64,000 nt of DNA from Burkholderiaceae bacterium (GTDB lineage Bacteria; Pseudomonadota; Gammaproteobacteria; Burkholderiales; Burkholderiaceae_E), in the NCBI GenBank assembly GCA_024235875.1, contig JACKLP010000001.1, positions 496,001-560,000 of the forward strand, written 5' to 3'. The notes beneath the pieces were generated by a model that was given only the letters and a program-made list of their open reading frames with translations, did no database searches and was not told the origin of the DNA. This document shows, piece by piece, positions 1-7,884 of this stretch (position 1 is its first letter; each line of letters starts with the position of its first letter). A program made the position numbers and the translations under genes.

Positions 1-457
1 GGTTGAAGACCTGGACCACATGGCGCTCGGCCAACACGCTCTTGCCGGCCTTGGCGTTCTTGCCCCCCTTGCCGCGATTGCGAAGCACGACCTCCTGCAG
101 GCTGCGACCTTGCTCGTAGGCCATCACCATGTAGACGGTCTCGTGGGCGCGAAAAAAGTTCACGACCCTCACCACATTGGGGTGGAAGATCTGCGCCAGC
201 GCGCGGCCTTCCTCGAAGAAGCACTTCAGGCCATTGCGGAAGGTGGCCAGGTTCTTGTCGGGGATCGCCGGCGCGAGTTCGCCCTGCTTGCGCTTGATCA
301 GGTTGCTGGGCAGGTACTCCTTGAGCGCGAAGCGCTCGCCCTGCCCATCCTCGGCGAGATAGACGATCGAAAAGCCGCCGCTGGCGATCTTTCTTACGAT
401 ACGATATCCGCCGACTTCCAGGCCGTCCGGCAGCGGTGCGTTGGTCTGAGTGCCCAT
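1..457 (-). CDS. Serine/threonine protein kinase, N-terminal part (runs off the window)
   Basis: Reading the minus strand from an ATG at 457 gives 152 codons that run out of the left edge. The start of a eukaryotic-type kinase fold is clear. A glycine-rich loop (IASGGFSIVYLAE, about residues 24-36) is followed by the ATP-anchoring lysine in FALKEYLP. The alpha-C glutamate is plausible in FFEEGRALAQIFHPNVVRVV, and the hinge lies around VYMVMAYEQG. The catalytic HRD and DFG motifs would lie outside the window. The GGF version of the loop and the ALKEYLP stretch resemble bacterial kinases that are often paired with a PP2C phosphatase. The gene is divergent from yicC. Its substrate cannot be inferred. 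Confidence 0.88.
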   Translation of the reverse strand, partial: MGTQTNAPLPDGLEVGGYRIVRKIASGGFSIVYLAEDGQGERFALKEYLPSNLIKRKQGELAPAIPDKNLATFRNGLKCFFEEGRALAQIFHPNVVRVVNFFRAHETVYMVMAYEQGRSLQEVVLRNRGKGGKNAKAGKSVLAERHVVQVFN

Positions 458-524
458 CTTGGGCCGATTCTACTTTTGTTTCTGGTTTCCTTTGGCCGAT
501 TCCCTGCAACCGGAGAGCCCCGCC

Positions 525-1448
525 TTGCGCCAAGGCGCCAAGCCCAAGCCCGCGGTCCAGAGCATGACCGGCTATGCGAGCGGCCATCGGAGCACGCCCG
601 CAGGCCAGCTCGCACTCGAGCTTCGCAGCGTCAACAGCCGCTACCTCGACCTGGTGTTCCGGATGCCCGACGAGCTGCGCTCGGCCGAGCCGGCGCTGCG
701 CGAACTGCTGGGCTCGCGCCTGCAACGGGGCAAGGTCGAGTGCCGGGTCTCGCTGCGCGCCGACACGGCGGTGCGCCAGTCCGGCGCCGAGATCGATGAA
801 GCCGCGTTCAAGGCACTGAGCGACTCGATCCAGCGGATCGAGCAGCGGATGCCGGGCCTGGCGCGCCCGAGCGTCGTCGACCTGCTCAAGTGGCCGGGCC
901 TGTTCGGCGAGCCGGTCGCGATCGAATCGGTCACACCCGAGGTCGTCTCGCTCGCCGGGGAGCTGCTCGATGCCTTCGTCGAGTCGCGGGTACGCGAGGG
1001 GGCGCGGCTCGCCCTGCTGATCCTGGAGCGCGTCGGCCAGATCGAGGCGCTGGTCGCGGGACTGGTCGAGCGCAGCCCGCAATTGCTCGACGCCTACCAG
1101 ACCCGGCTCGTCGAGCGCCTCGAGGCCGCGCTCTCGGCGAGCCCGTCGGCGGCGGCGCTACCGCGCGAGGAGACAATGGCGCGCGTGCGCCAGGAAGTGG
1201 TCGCCTATGGACTGCGAATCGACGTGGCCGAGGAACTGGACCGGCTCGAGACTCACCTGGCCGAATGCCGGCGCCTGCTCGCGGGCCACGGCCCGGTGGG
1301 CAAGCGGCTCGATTTCCTGGTCCAGGAGCTCAATCGGGAAGCCAATACGCTTGGCTCGAAGGCCGCGGCCGTGGATCTGTCGTCGTCGGCCGTGGAACTG
1401 AAGATCCTCATCGAACAGATCCGAGAGCAACTCCAGAACCTCGAATGA
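525..1448 (+). CDS. yicC: YicC family endoribonuclease
   Basis: This is a YicC/YloC-family protein, a widely conserved stress-linked family whose members have been reported to be endoribonucleases. The N-terminal family motif SMTGYA and the C-terminal DUF1732 block (DFLVQELNREANTLGSKA, then ELKILIEQIREQLQN) are both intact. I chose TTG at 525 because GGAG lies about nine bases upstream and because the residues before MTGYA are normally part of the protein. An ATG at 564 (294 aa) is the main alternative. The stop overlaps the gmk start (ATGA at 1445-1448), so the two are probably translationally coupled. The yicC-gmk-rpoZ-spoT order is typical of proteobacteria. Confidence 0.9.
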   Translation: MRQGAKPKPAVQSMTGYASGHRSTPAGQLALELRSVNSRYLDLVFRMPDELRSAEPALRELLGSRLQRGKVECRVSLRADTAVRQSGAEIDEAAFKALSDSIQRIEQRMPGLARPSVVDLLKWPGLFGEPVAIESVTPEVVSLAGELLDAFVESRVREGARLALLILERVGQIEALVAGLVERSPQLLDAYQTRLVERLEAALSASPSAAALPREETMARVRQEVVAYGLRIDVAEELDRLETHLAECRRLLAGHGPVGKRLDFLVQELNREANTLGSKAAAVDLSSSAVELKILIEQIREQLQNLE

Positions 1449-2089
1449 AGCGCAGCGAATACGCCGGCAGCCTGTTCGTCGTGGTCGCGCCATCGGGCGC
1501 CGGCAAGACCTCGATGGTGCGGGCCCTGCTCGCCGAGCAGCCGGGTATTCGCCTGTCGGTTTCTTGCACGACGCGCGCGCCCAGAACCGGCGAGGTCGAC
1601 GGCACCGACTACTTCTTCGTGGCGCGCGAGGACTTCGTGCGCCGCCGCGACGCGGGCGAGTTCATCGAATGGGCCGAGGTACACGGGAATTTCTACGGGA
1701 CCTCCCGGGCCTGGATCGAGGAGCGGATGCGCGACGGCGACGACATCCTGCTCGAGATCGACTGGCAGGGTGCCACCCAGGTCAAGCAACTGTTCCCCGA
1801 GGCGGTCGGCGTGTTCATCGCCCCGCCGTCGCTTCAGGCATTGCGCGATCGGCTCGAGCGGCGCGGTACCGACAGCCCCGAAGAGATCGATCGTCGGGTC
1901 GCTGCCGCCGAACGCGAACTCCAAGAGGCCGGCCGGTTCGAATATGTTATTATTAATCAAGAGTTTGCTACAGCTCTAAGGCAACTGGGTGCCATCATCG
2001 AGGCCAGTCGTTGTCGTTTTGGGCCGCAGTACGCGCGCCGCAGCGACCTGTTCGAGGCACTCGGGCTCGTCGGCAACTCGAGCAACTGA
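1445..2089 (+). CDS. gmk: Guanylate kinase
   Basis: Phosphorylates GMP to GDP with ATP in the cytoplasm. The protein is 214 residues, the normal length. It begins with a P-loop (APSGAGKT, residues 15-22), followed by the GMP-binding segment (SCTTRAPRTGEVDGTDYFFV) and the lid region with YGTSRAWIEE. DILLEIDWQGATQVK supplies the Walker B-like strand. It overlaps yicC by four bases and is followed 17 bases later by rpoZ. This is a natural partner for the (p)ppGpp enzyme downstream, because guanine nucleotide levels and Gmk itself are targets of the stringent response in many bacteria. Confidence 0.97.
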   Translation: MKRSEYAGSLFVVVAPSGAGKTSMVRALLAEQPGIRLSVSCTTRAPRTGEVDGTDYFFVAREDFVRRRDAGEFIEWAEVHGNFYGTSRAWIEERMRDGDDILLEIDWQGATQVKQLFPEAVGVFIAPPSLQALRDRLERRGTDSPEEIDRRVAAAERELQEAGRFEYVIINQEFATALRQLGAIIEASRCRFGPQYARRSDLFEALGLVGNSSN

Positions 2090-2106
2090 TTCATTTCGGA
2101 GCAAGC

Positions 2107-2310
2107 ATGGCCCGTATCACCGTCGAAGACTGCCTGAAGCAGATCCCGAATCGTTTCGAGCTCACGCTCTCGGCGACCTACCGCGCCCGCATGCTCGCCC
2201 AGGGCCACGCCCCCAAGATCGAGTCCAAGGACAAGCCCACGGTGACAGCGCTGCGCGAGATCGCCACCGGCAAGGTGGGCATCGAAATGTTGCGCCGCGT
2301 ACCCACCTGA
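2107..2310 (+). CDS. rpoZ: DNA-directed RNA polymerase omega subunit
   Basis: A 67-residue protein starting MARITVEDCLKQIPNRFELT, the canonical omega N-terminus. Omega helps assemble RNA polymerase around beta-prime and forms part of a ppGpp site in proteobacteria. A GGAG motif sits about six bases before the ATG. The gene lies between gmk and spoT as in Escherichia coli. A GC-rich imperfect stem (2311-2338) begins right after its stop codon, so some transcripts may end or pause there before spoT. Confidence 0.97.
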   Translation: MARITVEDCLKQIPNRFELTLSATYRARMLAQGHAPKIESKDKPTVTALREIATGKVGIEMLRRVPT

Positions 2311-2338
2311 AGCGGCCGGCGGGCCAGAGCCGCCCGCT
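2311..2338 (+). terminator. Imperfect GC-rich stem-loop after rpoZ
   Basis: AGCG and GGCGG on the left pair with CCGCC and CGCT on the right, with a three-base bulge and a seven-base loop. It starts on the base after the rpoZ stop. No run of T follows, so it is at best a weak or attenuating terminator within the gmk-rpoZ-spoT unit. This is inference from the sequence only. Confidence 0.3.
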
Positions 2339-2386
2339 GTGATCCAAGCGCTTCCCGCGCAAGCGGGTCTCCGGTAGCCTAGAAGC

Positions 2387-4603
2387 ATGAACGCCACCGA
2401 GGGACAAGTCATTGCCAAGGTCGGTGTGTTGCCGGGTGCCGAGCAGGTACCGGTGCACTTCACCGCGCTGGCCGACGGCCGCGCGGTCGCCACGCTGGCG
2501 AGCCTCAGCGGCCTGATCAACTACCTGCCCGAGGAAGACCAGCGTCGTATCCGCGACGCCTACCGCTTTGGCGACGAGGCCCACCTGGGCCAGTTCCGCT
2601 CGAGCGGCGAACCCTATATATCGCATCCGATCGCGGTGGCGGAGATCTGCGCCCAATGGCGGCTCGACACCGAGTCGTTGATGGCAGCGCTGCTGCACGA
2701 CACCATCGAGGACACCGGCGTCACCAAGCAGGCGCTGCTCGAGCGCTTCGGCCACCAGGTGGCCGACCTGGTCGACGGCCTGTCCAAGCTCGATCGCGTG
2801 CGCTTCGAGACCAAGGAGGCGCAGCAGGCCGAGAGCTTTCGCAAGATGCTGCTGGCGATGGCGCGCGATGTCCGCGTGATCCTGATCAAGCTGGCCGATC
2901 GGCTTCACAACATGCGCACCCTTGGCGCGGTCTCGCCGCAAAAGGCCCGACGCATCGCCAACGAGACCCTGGACATCTACGCGCCGATCGCAAGCCGGCT
3001 GGGCCTGTACAACGTCTTTCGCGAGCTACTCGACCTGTCGTTTCGCGCCATGCACCCGTTCAGGTACGGCGTTCTGCGCCGCGCACTGAACACCGCGCGC
3101 GGCAACCGGCGCGAACTGCTCTCCAAGATATTCGAGGCGGTACAGAAAAAGCTGCCCGAAGCCGGTGTCGTCGCCGAGGTCTACGGGCGCGAAAAGACGC
3201 TGTTCAGCATCTACGAGAAGATGCGGGCCAAGAGCCTGTCGTTCGCGCAGGTGCTCGATATCTACGGCTTCCGGGTCATCGTCAATTCGGTGCCCGAGTG
3301 CTACCTGGCGCTGGGTGCGCTGCACGCGACCTTCAAGCCGGTACCGGGACGCTTCAAGGACTACATCGCGCTACCGAAGGTCAACGGCTACCAGTCGCTG
3401 CACACGACCTTGTTCGGGCCCTTCGGCACGCCGGTGGAATTCCAGATCCGCACCCGCGAGATGCAGCGGGTGGCCGAGGTCGGCGTGGCTTCGCACTGGT
3501 TGTACAAGGCGGCCGACGAAAGCTTCTCGGACCTCCAGAAGCATACGCATCGCTGGCTGCAGTCGTTGCTCGACATCCAGAGCAACACCGGCGACCCGCT
3601 CGAGTTCTTCGACCATGTGCGCGTGGACCTCTTCCCGGACGAGGTCTACATCTTCACGCCGCGCGGCGAGATCCGGGGCCTGCCGCGTGGCGCCACCGTC
3701 ATCGACTATGCCTACTCGGTGCACACCGACATCGGCAACCACGCAGTGGCCGCCCAGATCAACCAGGAACCGGCGGCGCTGCGCACCGAGTTGCAAAACG
3801 GCGACCATGTCGAGATCATCACCGACGCCGCCTCGCGCCCCAATCCGAACTGGCTCAGCTTCGTGCGCACGGGTCGCGCCCGCGCCGAGATCCGGCACTT
3901 CCTCAAGACGATGAAGTACCAGGAGTCGGTCGACCTGGGACACCGTCTGCTCGACCAGGCGCTGTCGGCGCTTCGCATCGACTTCGGCTCGCTCGATGCG
4001 CAACTGCTCGAGAAGACCGCTCGCGATGCCGGCGTCAAGAACATCGAGGAGTTGTACGCCGAGATCGGAATCGGCAAGCGACTCGCCCCGGTCGAGGCGC
4101 GTGCGATGGCGCTGCAGTCCAGCGGACGCAGCGCCGCGGCGGCGATCCTGCCGCGGCTCGCCCCGATGCTGATCCGCGGCAACGAACAAGGGGCTGTGGC
4201 CTACGCGCCCTGCTGCAAGCCGGTGCCCGGCGACGACATCATCGGGCATTTGCGCGGTGGCCATGGCCTGGTCCTGCACCGGACCCATTGCAAGACCGCG
4301 CTACGCCAGCGCGACAAGGACCCCGAGCGCTGGATCCCGGTGCAATGGTCCGAGCAGATCGGCGGCCTGTTCCGAACCGACATCGAGCTCACCGTCGATA
4401 GCGATCGCGGCGTACTGGGCAAGGTGGCGGCCGAGATCGCGGCTTCCGATGCCAATATCGTGCACGTCGTGATGGACGAGGAAGCGGCCTCGAGTGGCCA
4501 GATCCGCTTCGGCACGCAGGTGCGCGACCGGGTCCACCTGGCGCAACTGCTGCGCAACCTGCGCAAGCTCTCCGAGGTCAAGCGCGTCGCGCGCGTCTAC
4601 TGA
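2387..4603 (+). CDS. spoT: Bifunctional (p)ppGpp synthetase/hydrolase SpoT
   Basis: A 738-residue long RSH enzyme. The hydrolase HD domain is intact: H80 (ISHP), H104-D105 in HDTIEDT, and a second conserved block DRLHNMRTL near 171-179. The synthetase domain has the RFKD motif (residues 322-325), the basic version linked to bifunctional enzymes, followed by KVNGYQSLHT. A TGS domain (VYIFTPRGEIRGLPRGATVIDYAYSVH, about 424-450) and a C-terminal ACT domain end the protein. It makes and degrades (p)ppGpp in the cytoplasm. The gmk-rpoZ-spoT context supports the name. The second RSH enzyme at 7885-10068 has the complementary features of a dedicated synthetase. Confidence 0.96.
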   Translation: MNATEGQVIAKVGVLPGAEQVPVHFTALADGRAVATLASLSGLINYLPEEDQRRIRDAYRFGDEAHLGQFRSSGEPYISHPIAVAEICAQWRLDTESLMAALLHDTIEDTGVTKQALLERFGHQVADLVDGLSKLDRVRFETKEAQQAESFRKMLLAMARDVRVILIKLADRLHNMRTLGAVSPQKARRIANETLDIYAPIASRLGLYNVFRELLDLSFRAMHPFRYGVLRRALNTARGNRRELLSKIFEAVQKKLPEAGVVAEVYGREKTLFSIYEKMRAKSLSFAQVLDIYGFRVIVNSVPECYLALGALHATFKPVPGRFKDYIALPKVNGYQSLHTTLFGPFGTPVEFQIRTREMQRVAEVGVASHWLYKAADESFSDLQKHTHRWLQSLLDIQSNTGDPLEFFDHVRVDLFPDEVYIFTPRGEIRGLPRGATVIDYAYSVHTDIGNHAVAAQINQEPAALRTELQNGDHVEIITDAASRPNPNWLSFVRTGRARAEIRHFLKTMKYQESVDLGHRLLDQALSALRIDFGSLDAQLLEKTARDAGVKNIEELYAEIGIGKRLAPVEARAMALQSSGRSAAAAILPRLAPMLIRGNEQGAVAYAPCCKPVPGDDIIGHLRGGHGLVLHRTHCKTALRQRDKDPERWIPVQWSEQIGGLFRTDIELTVDSDRGVLGKVAAEIAASDANIVHVVMDEEAASSGQIRFGTQVRDRVHLAQLLRNLRKLSEVKRVARVY

Positions 4604-4632
4604 CGAGAAGTTCGGGGAGCGGCCCGCCGATA

Positions 4633-5193
4633 TCAGTTCGCGCTCGGGTAGACGATCTCGACAACCTCGATCTCATCGATGCCGGCCGGCGTTCGCAGGC
4701 TGAGTACGTCGCCCACGCGCGCCTTGAGCAGCGCGCGCGCGATCGGCGAGATCCAGCTCACCCTGCCCTGCAACGGATCGACCTCGTCGATGCCGACGAT
4801 CGTGACGGTTTCCTCGTCGGGCGCATCGTTGCGAAGGAAGTGCACCGTGGCACCGAAGAAGACCTGGTCGCGATTGGGCTGTCCGGCGGGATCGACGACC
4901 TCGGCGGCGTCGAGGCGCTTCGTGAGGAAACGAATGCGACGATCGATCTCGCGCAGCCGCCGCTTGCCGTAGATGTAGTCGCCGTTCTCGGATCGATCGC
5001 CATTGGAAGCGGCCCAGGATACCGTTCGCACGACCTCGGGGCGATCGACGTCGATGAGCTGCAGCAACTCGTCCTTGATGCGCTGGTGCCCGCTCGGGGT
5101 GATGTAGTTCTTGGCCCCCTTGGGCAGCGGCGCCACCGGCTCGAGATCGTCGTCGTCTTCGGTGTCGCTCTCGCGCACGAAGGCCTTGCTCAC
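4633..5193 (-). CDS. greB: Transcription elongation factor GreB
   Basis: A 186-residue Gre factor that enters the RNA polymerase secondary channel and stimulates cleavage of backtracked RNA. The N-terminal coiled-coil carries RSENGDYIYGKRRLREIDRR, which is the GreB rather than the GreA version, followed by a compact FKBP-like C-terminal domain. It is longer than E. coli GreB because of an N-terminal tail rich in acidic residues (ESDTEDDDDLEP). It converges on spoT with 29 bases between them, an arrangement common in betaproteobacteria. It is followed on the same strand by pmbA, but separated by 26 bases. Confidence 0.93.
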   Translation of the reverse strand: MSKAFVRESDTEDDDDLEPVAPLPKGAKNYITPSGHQRIKDELLQLIDVDRPEVVRTVSWAASNGDRSENGDYIYGKRRLREIDRRIRFLTKRLDAAEVVDPAGQPNRDQVFFGATVHFLRNDAPDEETVTIVGIDEVDPLQGRVSWISPIARALLKARVGDVLSLRTPAGIDEIEVVEIVYPSAN

Positions 5194-5219
5194 GGGGGCG
5201 CCCCTGCCGTCGGCCGGGC

Positions 5220-6560
5220 TCAGGTCCCGGCGATCGACATCTGGTCGATCAGGACCGAACCGACGCGCTTGGTGCCACGCCGGATCTCGTCGGCGCCGAT
5301 CGCGACGATGCCCGCGAACATGTCGCGCAGATTGCCGGCGATGGTGATCTCCTCGACCGGATAGGCGATCCGACCGTCCTCGACCCAGAACCCGCTCGCG
5401 CCGCGCGAGTAATCGCCGGTGACATAGTTGACCCCATGCCCCATGAGCTCGGTCACGAAAAGCCCGGTGCCGAGCCTGGCGAGCATGGCCTCGAGATCGT
5501 CGCCCCGACGGGCACGGCTGCTGTAGAGACGCAGGTTGTGCGAGCCGCCTGCATTGCCGGTCGTGCGCATGCCGAGCTTTCGGGCCGAATAGGTGGACAG
5601 GAAGTAGCCCTGCACCACGCCGGCGTCGACGATCCGCCGACGTTGCGTCGCCACGCCTTCGCCATCGAACCAGGCACTGCCGAACTCGTCGCGCTGGAAC
5701 GGGTCTTCGAGCACGTTGACATGACGCGCGAACACCTGCGTGCCCAGCGAATCGAGCAGGAAACTGGAGCGTCTGTACAGGGCGCCACCACTGACCGCCT
5801 GCACGAAGTGCCCGAGCAGGCCACAGGCGAGCGGCGCCTCGAAGAGCACTGGCGCGCGCTGCGTGGCCAGGCGCCGGGCGCCGAGCCGCGAGAGCGCGCG
5901 CTCGGCGGCATAGCGACCGAGTCGGGCGGGATCGGCCAGTGCGCCGGGATCGCAGTGAGCGCTGTACCAGTCGTCTCGCTGCATGTCGCGGCCCTGGCTA
6001 GCGATCGGCGAGCACGAGATGCTGTGCCGGCTGTAGCGATAGCCACCAGCAAAGCCGATCGAGTTGGCCAACAGGAACTGTCCGTGCCCGGCCGATACGG
6101 CCGCGCCCTCGGAGTTGCGGATGGCCGCGCTGGTGTCGAGCGCCGCGCCTTCGGCACGTAGCGCGAGTGCCAGCGCCGCGTCGGCATCGATCTCCCAGGG
6201 ATGGAAGACCCCCGGATCACGGGGGTCGGCGCATAGCGTGTCGGGCTCGGGCAGACCGGCGGCCGGGTCCTCGGCGGTGAAGCGCGCGATCTGATAGGCG
6301 GCCGACACGGTCTCGCGCAGTGACGCGCTGCGGAAATCGCTGCTGCTGGCATGCCCGCGACGCTTGCCCAGGTAGACCGTGACGCCGAACGACTTGTCGC
6401 GCGTCTGCTCGATGGTCTCGACCTTGCGCCGGCGCACATTGACGCTCAGGCCGCTGTTCTCCGAAACCTCGACGACGGCATCGCTGGCACCGAAGTCGCG
6501 CGCGTGACGCAGTGCATCGTCTGCGATCTGTCTGAACGCGTTCTGGTCGTATTCGAACAT
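5220..6560 (-). CDS. pmbA: Metalloprotease-related protein PmbA/TldE
   Basis: A 446-residue TldE/PmbA subunit. In enterobacteria TldE pairs with TldD to make a cytoplasmic protease that matures microcin B17 and degrades the CcdA antitoxin. TldD carries the HExxH site, so this subunit alone is not expected to have one. Family landmarks seen are VEVSENSGLSVNVRRRKVE near the N-terminus, LYRRSSFLLDSLGTQVF in the middle and FVTELMGHGVNYVTGDYSRG near the end. The reading frame continues upstream, but ATG at 6560 (MFEYDQ) gives the family length. It is divergent from darP with 22 bases between them. tldD is not in the window. Confidence 0.93.
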   Translation of the reverse strand: MFEYDQNAFRQIADDALRHARDFGASDAVVEVSENSGLSVNVRRRKVETIEQTRDKSFGVTVYLGKRRGHASSSDFRSASLRETVSAAYQIARFTAEDPAAGLPEPDTLCADPRDPGVFHPWEIDADAALALALRAEGAALDTSAAIRNSEGAAVSAGHGQFLLANSIGFAGGYRYSRHSISCSPIASQGRDMQRDDWYSAHCDPGALADPARLGRYAAERALSRLGARRLATQRAPVLFEAPLACGLLGHFVQAVSGGALYRRSSFLLDSLGTQVFARHVNVLEDPFQRDEFGSAWFDGEGVATQRRRIVDAGVVQGYFLSTYSARKLGMRTTGNAGGSHNLRLYSSRARRGDDLEAMLARLGTGLFVTELMGHGVNYVTGDYSRGASGFWVEDGRIAYPVEEITIAGNLRDMFAGIVAIGADEIRRGTKRVGSVLIDQMSIAGT

Positions 6561-6582
6561 CGGGGGGCGGGAGGGGTCTCTT

Positions 6583-7242
6583 GTGGTGCGCGATATCATA
6601 GCAGCGCCCTCCGATCGCCCGAAGATGCGCAAGAGACACGTCCGACACGATTCGCCGGCCACGCCGCCGTCCGCCGATCCGGCCTCGCCCTCGCCCTCGC
6701 CCAACGAGACGGGGTCGGCCGTCGACCCGGACGACTCGCGCGGCGCGCGGCCGAGCAAGACCCAGCGCAAGCACGAGATGCACGCGTTGCAGGCGCTCGG
6801 CGAGAAGCTCGTGCCACTGAGCGCGGAACGGCTGGCGAAGCTGCCGCTGCCGCCCGAGCTGCTCGAAGCGATCGAACTGGCCCAGCGGATCAGCAGCCGC
6901 GAAGGCAGGCGCCGCCAGCTTCAGTTCATCGGCAAACTGATGCGCCGCATCGACGCGGATGCGATCCGGGCCGCCCTCGATGCCGAACGCGACGAGGAGG
7001 CGCTGCGCAACGCCCTGCTGCAGGTCGCCGAGGGATGGCGCCAGCGACTGCTCGACGATGACGATGCGCGCGCCGAGTTCGAGTCGCGCTACGGCGCCGA
7101 GCCAGGACTTGGCGCACTCATCGATACCGCCAGGCGTGCACGCCTGGCGGGCGCGGGTGCGGCTGAAGCCAAGAAACTGTTTCGGCGCATCTTCGCCCAC
7201 ATCACCGCGCAGACCGAATCCGAAAGAAAGGACCCCGCATGA
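6583..7242 (+). CDS. darP: Ribosome-associated protein DarP (YjgA, DUF615)
   Basis: A DUF615 protein. DarP/YjgA associates with late 50S ribosome precursors and promotes peptidyl-transferase centre maturation in E. coli. The conserved core runs from PSKTQRKHEMHALQALGEKLV to the C-terminal LFRRIFAHI. The N-terminus is a proline/serine-rich tail of unclear function. I start at GTG 6583 because GAGGGG lies six bases upstream. ATG at 6625 (205 aa) is a real alternative. The last four bases overlap the mog start (ATGA). A pmbA-darP-mog arrangement is familiar from Burkholderiales. Confidence 0.9.
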   Translation: MVRDIIAAPSDRPKMRKRHVRHDSPATPPSADPASPSPSPNETGSAVDPDDSRGARPSKTQRKHEMHALQALGEKLVPLSAERLAKLPLPPELLEAIELAQRISSREGRRRQLQFIGKLMRRIDADAIRAALDAERDEEALRNALLQVAEGWRQRLLDDDDARAEFESRYGAEPGLGALIDTARRARLAGAGAAEAKKLFRRIFAHITAQTESERKDPA

Positions 7243-7838
7243 GCTCCGAGCAGAATTCACTCGTCATCGGTCTCGTGTCGATCAGCGATCGCGCGTCCAC
7301 CGGTGTCTACGAAGACAAGGGCATTCCCGGCCTGCGCGACTGGCTGCAGTCGGCGATCGCAAGCCCATGGCGTGGCGAGGAGCGACTGATTCCTGACGAG
7401 CGCGCCGAGATCGAGCGCACGCTGATCGAACTCGTCGACGAAGCCGGTTGCCATCTGGTCCTGACCACCGGCGGGACGGGCCCGGCCCCGCGCGATGTAA
7501 CGCCCGACGCGACGCTGGCCGTGGCCGATCGCGAGATGCCGGGGTTCGGCGAGCAGATGCGCCAGATCAGCCTGAGCTTCGTGCCAACCGCGATCCTGTC
7601 GCGCCAGGTCGCGGCGATCCGTGGCGGCGCGCTGATCATCAATCTGCCCGGCCAGCCCAAGGCGATCCAGGAAACCCTCGAGGGCCTCAAGGAGGCCGAT
7701 GGCCGGCCACGGGTCCACGGCATCTTTGCTGCCGTGCCCTATTGCCTGGACCTGATCGGCGCACCCTATGTGGAAACCCACGAGGCCGTGTGCAAGGCCT
7801 TCCGGCCGAAATCGGCGCAACGCCCCCCGAAGGCCTGA
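7239..7838 (+). CDS. mog: Molybdopterin adenylyltransferase
   Basis: Adenylates molybdopterin before molybdate insertion during molybdenum cofactor synthesis. The 199-residue length matches Mog. The MoCF-fold motif TTGGTGPAPRDVTPDAT (about 76-92) is intact, followed by MPGFGEQMR and the PGQPKAIQETLE segment. It overlaps darP by four bases and is probably co-transcribed with it. No other moco gene is in the window. A perfect 24-base palindrome lies 15 bases after the stop, between this gene and the converging relA. Confidence 0.95.
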   Translation: MSSEQNSLVIGLVSISDRASTGVYEDKGIPGLRDWLQSAIASPWRGEERLIPDERAEIERTLIELVDEAGCHLVLTTGGTGPAPRDVTPDATLAVADREMPGFGEQMRQISLSFVPTAILSRQVAAIRGGALIINLPGQPKAIQETLEGLKEADGRPRVHGIFAAVPYCLDLIGAPYVETHEAVCKAFRPKSAQRPPKA

Positions 7839-7853
7839 CCTCGGCGGCGGCGG

Positions 7854-7877
7854 CGCTTGCGGCCGCGGCCGCAAGCG
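7854..7877. terminator. Perfect 24-base palindrome between converging mog and relA
   Basis: The sequence reads the same on both strands over 24 bases, centred on CGGCCG. It lies between two converging stop codons (7838 and 7885). It could fold into a stem on either transcript and act as a bidirectional terminator, but there is no T run on either side, so this is a position-based inference. Confidence 0.4.
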
Positions 7878-7884
7878 AGCCCGC

